From positions 1-64,000 of the forward strand of contig NZ_FXTC01000005.1 in the NCBI RefSeq assembly GCF_900182655.1: a DNA stretch of 64,000 nt, read 5' to 3'. This document shows positions 18,376 to 26,900 of the stretch, piece after piece. This DNA comes from Chryseobacterium rhizoplanae. GTDB taxonomy: Bacteria > Bacteroidota > Bacteroidia > Flavobacteriales > Weeksellaceae. The translations under genes were made by a program, and so were the position numbers. Every line of letters starts with the position of its first letter. Position 1 is the first letter of the stretch. The notes beneath the pieces are model-generated. The model saw only the letters and a program-made list of their open reading frames with translations, made no database searches and was not told the origin of the DNA.

Positions 18376-19692
18376 TTACATAAATATTTTATCTTCTTTT
18401 ACATACTCCTTTTTGATGCTGTCTAATAACATGTCTACACTTACTTTGTAACCTGGTTCTTTTAATGCAATTGTTTTTAAACTCACATCCTGTATGATAT
18501 TCATAATATTAGAACCGGTTAATTCATAGTGTCGGGCAATTTGTTCCAGATCAATATCTTCAAGCTGTAATTGTTCCGGTATGTTTTGCTGCCAGATACG
18601 CAGACGCTCTTCATGCTTTGGATTATTGAATTGTATGCAGCTATGAAAGCGTCGCGTAAAGGCTTTATCCATATTATTTTTAAAGTTGGATGCCAGAATA
18701 ATAAGCCCTGAAAATGTTTCTATCCTTTGCAGCAAATAAGAAACTTCCTGGTTGGCATATTTGTCATGAGCATCTTTTACAGAGGTTCGTTTTCCGAAAA
18801 TGGCGTCTGCTTCATCAAAAAATAAAATCCAGTTCTTATTTTCTGCTTTATCGAACAGTTTAGATAATTGTTTTTCTGTTTCTCCAATGTACTTTGAGAC
18901 CAGCATAGAAACATCTACTCTGAAAACAGGGCGTTGGGTGTATTTCCCTAAAAGACTGGCCGCAAGCGTTTTTCCTGTTCCCGGTTCTCCATGAAACAAT
19001 ACCCTGAACCCTGGTTTAAGTTTTGTCTGCATGTCCCAGTCTTCCATAAGAATCCGGCTGCTATTGTACCAGTTCTCAATACACTTAAGTTCATCCAGCG
19101 TAGTTTGAGGAAGTATTAAATCTGTCCATGACCGATGGGTTTGTATTCGTTCTGCCGGAAAATCATTGCTCATTTTCGGTAATAATTCCAGGCCAAAAAT
19201 GATCTTATTAAAGGCTTCTTCATGCACACTTATCTGACTGTTCATTGACGCATTCTCCTGAGCTGAGCCTGAAAAAACAATGAGTTCTTCTTTACTCAAA
19301 ACCGACTTCGGACCGAAATAATCCAGTGCTTTTAATCGTTCTGAAATACTTTCTCCTCCTAAAATGTATTGAGCAGCATGAATTGTAGGATAAAAGAGCC
19401 TGCCGCTATCGTTGGTTGAACAGAAGTCAAACAGCGCACTACCCGGGAACTCCAAATAAATGCGTTTCAGCAATGATGGATCCAAACGTGGTAATAAGGC
19501 CATTAAAAGAATCACAACTTCTTGATGGGCAAGCTCTTTCCCTGAAATAAAATCTCCTAATTGAAAGTTTTCATGGTTACTGGTATTAAATTCAGGGGCT
19601 CCTACATTAAAATCCTCTGACGGATTGTTTATACGCCATGTAATAACCTTTTCTAAATGAGTAAATAATTTTTGTAATTGTTCTGACTCCAT
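18376..19692 (-). CDS. AAA+ ATPase, Pvc15/Afp15-like (second copy)
   Basis: 438 residues. The Walker A motif GEPGTGKT is at 235-242, Walker B ILFFDEAD at about 289-296, and an arginine pair (RR, 347-348) fits sensor/finger positions. The KDAHDKYANQEVSYLLQRIE stretch after Walker B is nearly identical to that of the plus-strand ATPase at 57.8-59.3 kb. The N-terminal 200 residues diverge from that paralogue. In Afp/PVC systems this AAA+ ATPase is needed for proper assembly and may load or remodel components. It lies 77 bp upstream of the spanin-endolysin pair, so it might be expressed with lysis genes. Confidence 0.9.
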   Translation of the reverse strand: MESEQLQKLFTHLEKVITWRINNPSEDFNVGAPEFNTSNHENFQLGDFISGKELAHQEVVILLMALLPRLDPSLLKRIYLEFPGSALFDFCSTNDSGRLFYPTIHAAQYILGGESISERLKALDYFGPKSVLSKEELIVFSGSAQENASMNSQISVHEEAFNKIIFGLELLPKMSNDFPAERIQTHRSWTDLILPQTTLDELKCIENWYNSSRILMEDWDMQTKLKPGFRVLFHGEPGTGKTLAASLLGKYTQRPVFRVDVSMLVSKYIGETEKQLSKLFDKAENKNWILFFDEADAIFGKRTSVKDAHDKYANQEVSYLLQRIETFSGLIILASNFKNNMDKAFTRRFHSCIQFNNPKHEERLRIWQQNIPEQLQLEDIDLEQIARHYELTGSNIMNIIQDVSLKTIALKEPGYKVSVDMLLDSIKKEYVKEDKIFM

Positions 19693-19771
19693 TGGTTTTT
19701 ATGCTTTTTAAGATCTGGTGTACTGCTTCTTTTTATTTTTAAGATGCTTCCACCTACCTTGTGGTGATTTT

Positions 19772-20028
19772 AAGAAACCCCAACCGGAAAGTAGCTCACA
19801 TTTGAGTGTCTCTCCACAACTGCCGAAACAGCTGTTTTTGGAAAGTCGCTCCATCATGGGAGTCCTGCTTTTTTAAAGAATCAATCTGCGTCTGAAAGAA
19901 ACTGCAGATCCGAAGACCTGTCATTCTGCTTCCGGAAGGAGATTCTAATGTTTTCACATCAGAAAGTTCCGGGATTCCAGGCGCTAAGAGGTGTCCTGCC
20001 AATGAGAATCTCTCTGATTGAGGTATGT
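19772..20028. repeat. 257-bp direct repeat, copy 1
   Basis: Begins near AAGAAACCCCAACCGGAAAG and ends near TGATTGAGGTATG. It is roughly 90% identical by eye to the block at 20104-20360, with a 332-bp period. A single-base length difference in the middle breaks any shared reading frame. An internal dyad CTCC...GGAG (around 19849-19862) is kept in both copies. Probably non-coding. Confidence 0.8.
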
Positions 20029-20103
20029 TGTATGTTTTATATGTTTTTAAATAGTGGGCAACACATCTCAAGGATGGTTACATTATATTTGGTAGTTTGC
20101 TTA

Positions 20104-20360
20104 AAGAAACCTCAACCGGAAAGTAGCTCACATTCGAGTATCTCTCCACAACTGCCAAAGCAGCTGTTATTGGAAAGTTGCTCCATCATTGGAGTCCTGC
20201 TTTTTTAAAGAGTCAATCTACGTCTGAAAGAGAACAGCAGATCCGAAGACCCATCATTCTGCTTCCGGGAGGAGATTCTAATGCTTTCACATCAGAAAAT
20301 TCCGGGATTCCAGGCGCTAAGAGGTGTCCTGCCAATGAGAATCTCTCCGATTGAGGTATG
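20104..20360. repeat. 257-bp direct repeat, copy 2
   Basis: Second copy of the 19772 block. It ends 10 bp before the stop of the 245-residue gene. The 19693-20369 gap contains only these two copies and about 75 bp of AT-rich spacer. ORFs of 86-91 codons overlapping the copies are not conserved between them. Confidence 0.8.
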
Positions 20361-20369
20361 TGTGTGTGA

Positions 20370-21107
20370 TTAATCAATAATATAATTAACCAAATCGTTA
20401 AAGTCCCGTCCCAAAATAATTTTTATATTAACGGGATACGATGTATATTTTTTGCCATTTATCTCAATTTCCAAAAGCATCTGAATAAGAGAAAATGGTT
20501 TTCTGTGATGAACCGTATGTCTGAATGAACCAGGTCTGGTAAGTGTTCCCGATGGATAGAATTCATTGAACTCTGATCCAGGTTTAAAATAATGAATTGG
20601 ATTGATATCCAGGATCATTTCTTTAGATGTTACAGGATATTCTGACATTCTGCCTAAGGATTGTGCATCGAGCAGCTGTTCTTTATAAAAACCTGCATCT
20701 TTGAATCCAGCCTTGATCTTTTTTTTCTGTTTGTAACGCTTGATGATAATCTTAGGTTTGTATTTATCGATATCTAAATCGTTCGATAATTTTACCTTTA
20801 AATATTTATAGCTTACACTTCTGCTGAAAGCATGTGCGTAATTCTCTATCGGCTGTGGTTCACTTCCATATTCAGCTTCAAGGTTGATATGTCCCCGTCC
20901 TGATTTTTCAATGTTTCCGGCACGATAAAAATGATAGTATTTGGAAGTCCAGTCTGCTGATGCCTTTACATCCAGTCCGAAATTAAGCTCATTTAAATGA
21001 AGATAATTATCTATGAATCTTCCAAACTGGCTTTCTGTAGGATATTTTCCGGTTTCAAAATAGGTTTTCAGCTCCTCTCTTGGGGTTAATGTATTGTTTT
21101 CTTCCAT
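20370..21107 (-). CDS. F-E-T-G-module protein, 245 residues
   Basis: The N terminus carries Y-F-E-T-G-K-Y-P-T-E-S-Q-F (about 15-27), the module shared with the two fibre-cassette leaders and the 285-residue protein upstream. The remaining 200 residues are beta-rich and basic (KPKIIIKRYKQKKKIKAG), with no signal peptide and no cysteines. I do not recognise the body. The shared module argues that it docks to the same particle component as the fibre leaders. It could be an alternative receptor-binding tip or a small cargo. It is preceded by repeat copy C and closely followed by the 257-bp repeat. Confidence 0.65.
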   Translation of the reverse strand: MEENNTLTPREELKTYFETGKYPTESQFGRFIDNYLHLNELNFGLDVKASADWTSKYYHFYRAGNIEKSGRGHINLEAEYGSEPQPIENYAHAFSRSVSYKYLKVKLSNDLDIDKYKPKIIIKRYKQKKKIKAGFKDAGFYKEQLLDAQSLGRMSEYPVTSKEMILDINPIHYFKPGSEFNEFYPSGTLTRPGSFRHTVHHRKPFSLIQMLLEIEINGKKYTSYPVNIKIILGRDFNDLVNYIID

Positions 21108-21182
21108 GATATTTTAGTTTTCTTTATTTGCTTATACTCTTAATACATCCGTTTTCCGGAGCTGATTGTCAGTTACGATGTA

Positions 21183-21256
21183 CAGTTCAAAATTGATTCT
21201 TTTTTTGTTCCTATAAAAGTTTTCCGGCCTCTCTATCCTGTAGTTGCAGCAACTTA
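21183..21256 (-). repeat. Interspersed 65-nt element, copy C
   Basis: Starts with TTCAAAATT and has a T-run, GTTCCTATAAAAGTTTTCCGG and CCTGTAGTTGCAGCAA. It is about 80 bp upstream of the 245-residue gene. Confidence 0.75.
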
Positions 21257-21541
21257 CATTTCACTCATAAACAAACCATTACACCTGAACTTTATGGCTC
21301 ATACTTCTTCATTTTTTGCAATATAATTTCTCCTTCCGTTTTCACAGAATTTATTATTTGCTTTCAAAAAAATAGATATAACAACCCTTTATTCTTATTG
21401 CCGGATGAAATTCCAGTGGAAAAAGATTACCACTGCAGAGTATCTTAACCAATTGAGGTTGTATTTTTAGTAATGAGAATATAGCGGATTAATTCCCCAC
21501 TTGCTTTGTTACCAAATAGTAATTACTATTTATGTTGTGAT

Positions 21542-21616
21542 GACAGTTTAAAATTAATCACTTTTTTGTTCTTGTAAAAGTTTTTTGCCCCCGCTTGTCT
21601 GTAGTTGCAGTTATTT
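21542..21616 (-). repeat. Interspersed 65-nt element, copy D
   Basis: Same layout as copy C (TTTAAAATT, T-run, GTAAAAGTTTTTTGCCC, CTGTAGTTGCAGTTA). It lies just after the stop of the 285-residue gene (21632). The 21108-21631 gap holds copies C and D and AT-rich sequence, with no convincing gene. Confidence 0.75.
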
Positions 21617-21631
21617 GTTTTTTAGGTTTTC

Positions 21632-22489
21632 TTATTCTACATTCTCATAATAGCTGCATTCGATTCTTACATTTCTGACTTCATTGATCTGACCGCCATT
21701 CACAGAATTCTGGTTTTGTCCCGCTGATAAATAACCTGTTGTCAAAAGGGTATCATTGTCGGCATTATAAACTTCACACTTTATGTGTTGATTGATTTTT
21801 GTAAGGTCTGCTTTATAAAAGAAGGTCAAATAATCTCCCAGATCATAATGATCAGTAATGGTATCTTCAGCTCTATACTGATCACTCCATCCAGCGGCTT
21901 CTATTCTATATTGGATAGGTACTTCCGTTTTATTAACGAACTTAACATTAGTGTTTAAAATGTTTACTTTTTTTCCATAGCCTCCTTTTGTGATTTGTAT
22001 GGGTAAGCCGATACTTTCCACCTTTCCAAAATCAAAACCAGCAGAAACTGTATTCAGATTATTTCCGAATAATCTGTAAATGGTATAGGTCTGATTTAAT
22101 TGATAAGCCAGATTATAATATTCCATTTCTCCCAAATCACCTTCTAAGATCTCTTTTACTTTTATCGTATACGGTGCACTGCCTACAATATAACGTTTAT
22201 CTAAAAAACTTCTGAAATCAGTAGATGAGATCACCTGATCCGGTTCATCATTCGTGCTTACCACTATTGAAAATTTTAGATTTCCGACATTATTTGCTAA
22301 AAAATTAACGTATAAGTTGTCAATAGCTGCTAAATTATTGGCAAAAATGGCCAGTTCTCTTTTGGTAAAGACATCTTCTCTAAGCCTTAAAGAATCTATT
22401 AAATCCGCAAACTGGCCTTCTGTAGGGTATTTCCCTGTTTCAAAATAGATTTTTAACTGGTCTCTGGTTGTTAGTTTATTTTCCTCCAT
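21632..22489 (-). CDS. F-E-T-G-module protein, 285 residues
   Basis: It begins MEENKLTTRDQLKI and then Y-F-E-T-G-K-Y-P-T-E-G-Q-F, very close to the 245-residue protein (MEENNTLTPREELKT start). The rest (about 40-285) is beta-rich with acidic and aromatic residues and shows no recognised domain. No signal peptide. The conserved first 40 residues with an unrelated body fit a modular docking-domain arrangement. It is preceded by element copies E and F. It may be an independent adhesin, a fibre alternative or cargo; the sequence does not decide. Confidence 0.65.
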   Translation of the reverse strand: MEENKLTTRDQLKIYFETGKYPTEGQFADLIDSLRLREDVFTKRELAIFANNLAAIDNLYVNFLANNVGNLKFSIVVSTNDEPDQVISSTDFRSFLDKRYIVGSAPYTIKVKEILEGDLGEMEYYNLAYQLNQTYTIYRLFGNNLNTVSAGFDFGKVESIGLPIQITKGGYGKKVNILNTNVKFVNKTEVPIQYRIEAAGWSDQYRAEDTITDHYDLGDYLTFFYKADLTKINQHIKCEVYNADNDTLLTTGYLSAGQNQNSVNGGQINEVRNVRIECSYYENVE

Positions 22490-22564
22490 AATACTTTTTT
22501 TTATAACTTATGCTTCTTAGCATAATTACACTTTGGTTTCAATGATTATTTTATGTTATGTTTT

Positions 22565-22636
22565 AAAGTTCTGAATTCATCCTTTTTTATCCCTGGAAAA
22601 GGATTTTAGCCTCGTTCCGCTGTAGGTGCAGTAACG
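22565..22636 (-). repeat. Interspersed 65-nt element, copy E (diverged)
   Basis: It retains TTCATCCTTTTTTATCCCTG, AAAAGGATTTTAGCC and CTGTAGGTGCAGTAA. It is the most diverged of the well-aligned copies and lies 76 bp upstream of the 285-residue gene. Confidence 0.6.
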
Positions 22637-22668
22637 TTTACTTGTAAGAAACCGGATGATGACTTCTT

Positions 22669-22747
22669 AAGTTCCATTGCCCAAAATTCATACTTTTTTT
22701 GTTCCTGTGAAAGTTTTTTGGCCCCGCTATTCTGTAGTTGCAGTAGC
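22669..22747 (-). repeat. Interspersed 65-nt element, copy F
   Basis: Contains AAAATTCATAC, a T-run, GTTCCTGTGAAAGTTTTTTG, GCC and TTCTGTAGTTGCAGTA. It is tandem with copy E. The 22490-22898 gap contains E, F and the terminator at 22821. Confidence 0.75.
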
Positions 22748-22820
22748 CTATCTTTTCCGAATAAGTAAAATAACCAGATCTGCGTTTTTATTTAATAAAA
22801 CCTGGTCTGTATCTATAATA

Positions 22821-22854
22821 AAAAAGGCTCAGATTATAAAATCCGAGCCTTTTT
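22821..22854 (-). terminator. Terminator after the beta-repeat protein gene
   Basis: 14-bp inverted repeat (22821-22834 with 22841-22854, one mismatch), 6-nt loop, GC-rich centre (GGCTC/GAGCC), with A- and T-runs at the ends. It lies 45 bp after the stop at 22899. Confidence 0.88.
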
Positions 22855-22898
22855 CAGCTTATATGCTTTAAGTTTGTTTATTTCCGCAGAAATGATAA

Positions 22899-23309
22899 TC
22901 AATCAAGCTTAAAAAAGAAATACACTACCGCCGCCCATTCTTTTTTGACTCCTTTTGCATACCCTATAGTACTGTGGCTGCTATTTTCAACCGTTCCATC
23001 ATCTTTGATGTAGCCAATGGTGGAATGACTGCTGTTTTCTACGGTCCCGTCTTCTTTCACATAGCCCACTGTAGAGTGACTCTTATTTTCGATAGTTCCG
23101 TCACTTTTAATGTAGCCAATAGTGCTTCGGCTTTTATTTTCGACAGTCCCATCATTTTTAATGTAGCCCACAGTGGAATGACTGCTGTTTTCTATGGTTC
23201 CGTCATTTTTTATATAACCCGTGGTACTGTGGCTTCCGGATTCTATAGTTTGAGCACTTGCAACGGAAAGGCTGAAGAGAAGGGAGCAAAGGAATAGTGT
23301 TTTTTTCAT
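22899..23309 (-). CDS. Secreted beta-repeat protein (about 17-residue repeats)
   Basis: 136 residues. A signal peptide ends near SVASAQ (cleavage about 20). Then five to six tandem repeats of about 17 residues follow the pattern S-x-S-T-[IV]-G-Y-[IV]-K-x-D-G-T-[IV]-E-N. Each repeat probably forms one or two strands of a small toroidal or flower-like beta fold (a '5-fold beta-flower' type is a possibility that I cannot confirm). The C terminus is short and hydrophobic (WAAVVYFFFKLD). It lies downstream of the effector-immunity pair behind a terminator, so it probably has its own promoter. Function unknown. Confidence 0.75.
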   Translation of the reverse strand: MKKTLFLCSLLFSLSVASAQTIESGSHSTTGYIKNDGTIENSSHSTVGYIKNDGTVENKSRSTIGYIKSDGTIENKSHSTVGYVKEDGTVENSSHSTIGYIKDDGTVENSSHSTIGYAKGVKKEWAAVVYFFFKLD

Positions 23310-23414
23310 ATTTAAGATTTTAATGCATTATTAACTTTGGTTTATTTGATGTATTCAAAAGTATTGATTATTCTTTTATGTTGGATGGTATATAGTTAAT
23401 ACTTTACTGGAACA

Positions 23415-23450
23415 AACAAAAACGAAACCTTTTCGGGTTTCGTTTTTGTT
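23415..23450 (-). terminator. Terminator of the nuclease effector-immunity operon
   Basis: 15-bp perfect inverted repeat (ACAAAAACGAAACC paired with its complement) with a loop of about 6 nt, A-run and T-run. It lies directly after the immunity gene stop at 23459. Confidence 0.88.
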
Positions 23451-23458
23451 TAGATTAT

Positions 23459-23992
23459 TTAATCAATGATATATTTATATTTTTCATTAATTTTTCCATT
23501 TAATATATTTTCAATCTCTGTTTCTTGATCTAAATCATTTAACATTTGAAGTCCTTGCGTTATTCCTATTACTTGAAGTCCACTATTATTAATATCTATT
23601 ATTATATTATTAATATCCTTTGTTTCACTAAAATATGAATTAGCATCAAAAATAATAGCTTCTATTTCTATATTATTTAGCGATTTAAAAGTCACCATAA
23701 CATTAAAGTCATTTTCAGACAGCTTTTTTTTATACATCAAAGACCCACCACCTTTGTGGTTTTTTAATAAATCCAAAGATTCCTGAGTATTTAATCCTCT
23801 TCTTACTTTATCATAATTCTCTTCTAAAAGTTCATCATCTAGCACTTCATTCAATATGAGACAAGACAAATACTCATCATCTTCCACTATAAAGTTTCTC
23901 TTCAACAAAATCTGATGAACTATATCAACAACTTTCTTTACATCTACTTTATTAATCACAATTATTGTGTCAAAATTATTTCTTAATCCCAT
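23459..23992 (-). CDS. Putative immunity protein for the nuclease effector
   Basis: 177 residues, acidic and rich in Asp/Asn/Ile, with no signal peptide or membrane helix, so cytosolic. It follows the effector stop by 6 bp and is closed by a strong terminator, the usual position for an immunity gene in a polymorphic toxin pair. The base composition is more AT-rich than the first part of the effector gene but matches its 3' end, suggesting that the toxin tip and this gene moved together. No immunity family is recognised. An alternative is a chaperone for loading the effector. Confidence 0.6.
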   Translation of the reverse strand: MGLRNNFDTIIVINKVDVKKVVDIVHQILLKRNFIVEDDEYLSCLILNEVLDDELLEENYDKVRRGLNTQESLDLLKNHKGGGSLMYKKKLSENDFNVMVTFKSLNNIEIEAIIFDANSYFSETKDINNIIIDINNSGLQVIGITQGLQMLNDLDQETEIENILNGKINEKYKYIID

Positions 23993-23998
23993 AAGTTA

Positions 23999-26900
23999 TT
24001 ATTTTATATTTAAATATTCCTGCAATGATTTTACTATTGGCATTCCTTTAAAAGTTGCCGGTTTTCTATATTTTCCTTCATATGGAACATCACTCATCTT
24101 TATTTCTGAACCATTTGCAAATCTAATTATATCAGGAGAGCCAATTTTCCTCATTTGAGCCAAAACCATTGGAGATATTGCATTTTGATCTACCTGTAAA
24201 ACTAATATTTTATTTGATAGATCTATTTGGTTTCCAACTTTATCAAATATTTTTGGTTTACCATTAACATAACCTTTGTATTTCTCCATCTTTTCGATAT
24301 CACCACCACTTAAACCATTAGGTTTAATTACAAAATTTCCTGTTTTAACCTCAATATATTCTTTATTTGAAAGAATATCTATTTCTCCATGTTCTAAAAT
24401 TTTAGGCTCTTCATTTCCTATTTTAAAGAAAACATGTTTAGTATCTTTGTGAATTGCTCCTCCTACAAAAATAACATCATCAGATAAGCTCATCATTACT
24501 CTCACCTCTTTTATTGTTGAAATACCATCATCAGGTTTAGTTTTCATTTGATGCTCTATTTTAGCTATTATAGTACTACCTCCTTCTAATGATCTCAATT
24601 TATCAATCTCTGTTTTGGTTAATTTAGTGTTTTCATCTACACTCCAATTTATCTGTCCAAATATATTAAATAACTGTTGTATTATATCAGAAAGTTGTTC
24701 TTCTTTATTTTCTACACTTTCGTCTAAAGTCTTCGCTTTTTTAACTTCATTATTAGATGCATTTTGCTTATTAGCTTTATCTAAAGCCTTATCTGTTTCT
24801 TCTGCTTCCTGATGAGTTTCAATATATAAAGCGTCAGCTTGATCTAATAAAGTTTTTGCCCTCTCTCGTTTCTCTTCTGGTAAAGTATCTATTTTATCTT
24901 GCCATTCTTTTAACTTCTTGCCTACACTCATAGGAATACTGGCCACCATTACCTCAACGTTATTCCCTTTTTTAGCAATCCAAAGTGTATGGGATTCTCC
25001 TTCAGCAGAAAAACGGACTACTTTTCCTACTTCACTATCTTCAAGCTTCTCACCAGTTTTTCCATCTTTCTTCTCAGTGTTTTTCTTCGCTCCTTTCTTG
25101 TCAATACCCAATTTGCTGAACAATTTCCCAGCCTTTCCTTTCACAAAAGTCCAGAACTTAGTAATAGCCTTCACAATACGTTCCCGTATTTTGCGTATTA
25201 CTCCTACTACTTTATCTGCTAATCCGCCAATTCCCAATAAGGAAGCTAAGAAACCAATCAGTACAGGAACAGCTTTACCTAATGCATTTTCTATGGCTTT
25301 GGCTACTGCCCCTACATTTCCGCTGGCGATTGCTTTTATACTATCAGTAAAGGCTTTTACCAGTTCCATGATTTGTGCTGCACGCTGAATGAAGAATTTC
25401 ACTACATCTATAATAGCCATAGCAGCTTTTATAAAGGCTCCTACCGGAGTCATTAATCCCATGATCCATTTAATACCTGCCTGGATCACCTGTGTCTGGA
25501 TAATATCCATAATCGCGTCCATTACCGTCTCTTTCAGATCAGCAAACTGATCTTTCAAATGCTCCCAAAGTCCGGCAACACCTTCTTTACGAACAATCTG
25601 TACCATTTCAAAGCTTGTTTCAAGAACTTTCATCACAGGCTCTCCTACCACTTTAGAACCGATGGCTCTAATGCCGCTCCATGTTAAACCAAGCACCTGT
25701 GTTGTGATGGAGAAAATTCCTTTTAATGAGAATATATCTTCCGGCATCGTTATAGAAATACCTTTCATCGCTCCGGTTAACCAACCGAAGAAACCTGTTT
25801 TAAGGTGGGTCCAGATATTGTTCCCGAAATTGGTAAATCCTTGTGAAACTCCGGCAATAAGGTTTTTAAAGAATCCTATCGGATCTGCAATGATTGCCTG
25901 GATGGCTTCTACAACACCAGCCAATAAATTGGTAAGTGTGTTTTTAATTTCAATGATAAAGGCAAATACCCCGCTCAATGCTCCCAATGCTTTGTTGACC
26001 CATCCGCTGTTCTGCGATTTCAATGTTTCGATTCTGGCATCAATTTCAGCCACATTTTCGGCATATTTTTTAGCGAGCACATCAATTAGCGCTTCTTTTT
26101 TGTTATTTACACTTTCTTCCAGGGCATTGAATTTACTTTGGATATCGGCTATAGCTTCTTTTCCTATCTTGCGTAAACTTGGTGATAAGCTGTTAACATA
26201 GGTTTGTACATCTTTTTTGCCTTTGGCAATTTTACCTTTGGCAGCATTAAGCTGATTGGTAACATGGGTAGCAATATCATCAATATAGCGGTCCATAGTT
26301 TTAATGTATACCTCTTTACCACTCTTAAAATAAGCATTGACCTCTTTAGGCAATCCGGTGACTTTGTCCCATACCCATAAACTTGCTGCGGCCAAAGCTC
26401 CATAACTTGCTGCAGCATCTCCATAACGCTTCAGTTTGTAGGCACGCATATTTTTATCAATATGATCTTCAAATGCTTTTTTGGCTGCTTTACTACCTGT
26501 GTCAAATTTGGATGCTACCGTTTTATCCAGACTATTTAAAATGGTATCTACCTCATTCTTAGAGTTGAGATAAATGCTATTAATATGATCAGCAATCTCT
26601 TTACGTTTTTGGCTGTCTTTAGTAGCCGTTTGCTTTTGCTCACCGTGGGCATTGCCTAATCCTCCTTTACGGGCACTGTGCATTCCGGTGATATGATGAA
26701 CTGCCTGGGCCTGAGCCTGATTCTTGGTTTTAGATAGTTCTTTTTCTTCTGAATTTCTAAATTTCTGTGTGGCAGCAGTACTTTGGGTTTGAGCTTTGTT
26801 CTTTTCTGTCAAAGCATTCTTAAACGAAGGTTCGTTGGAATTGGCGAGCATATCATCAGTAACTCTATGAGCTTTCATTTCATTATCAATACCTGCTGTT

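Noticed and set aside
19796..20208. 91- and 86-codon ORFs over the 257-bp repeats
   Set aside because: The frames are not conserved between the two repeat copies because of a length difference, and they lie on opposite strands.
19772..20360. CRISPR array
   Set aside because: Only two long copies with a spacer of about 75 bp, and no cas genes.
9126..22747. The 65-nt elements as small genes
   Set aside because: A C-N-Y-R peptide frame exists on the minus strand in most copies, but it has no start codon, substitutions are not mainly silent, and copies E and G break it.
21183..22747. Sigma-54 promoters in the 65-nt elements
   Set aside because: GG and GC are present but the spacing is about 18 bp, not 10, and Bacteroidota rarely use this sigma factor here.
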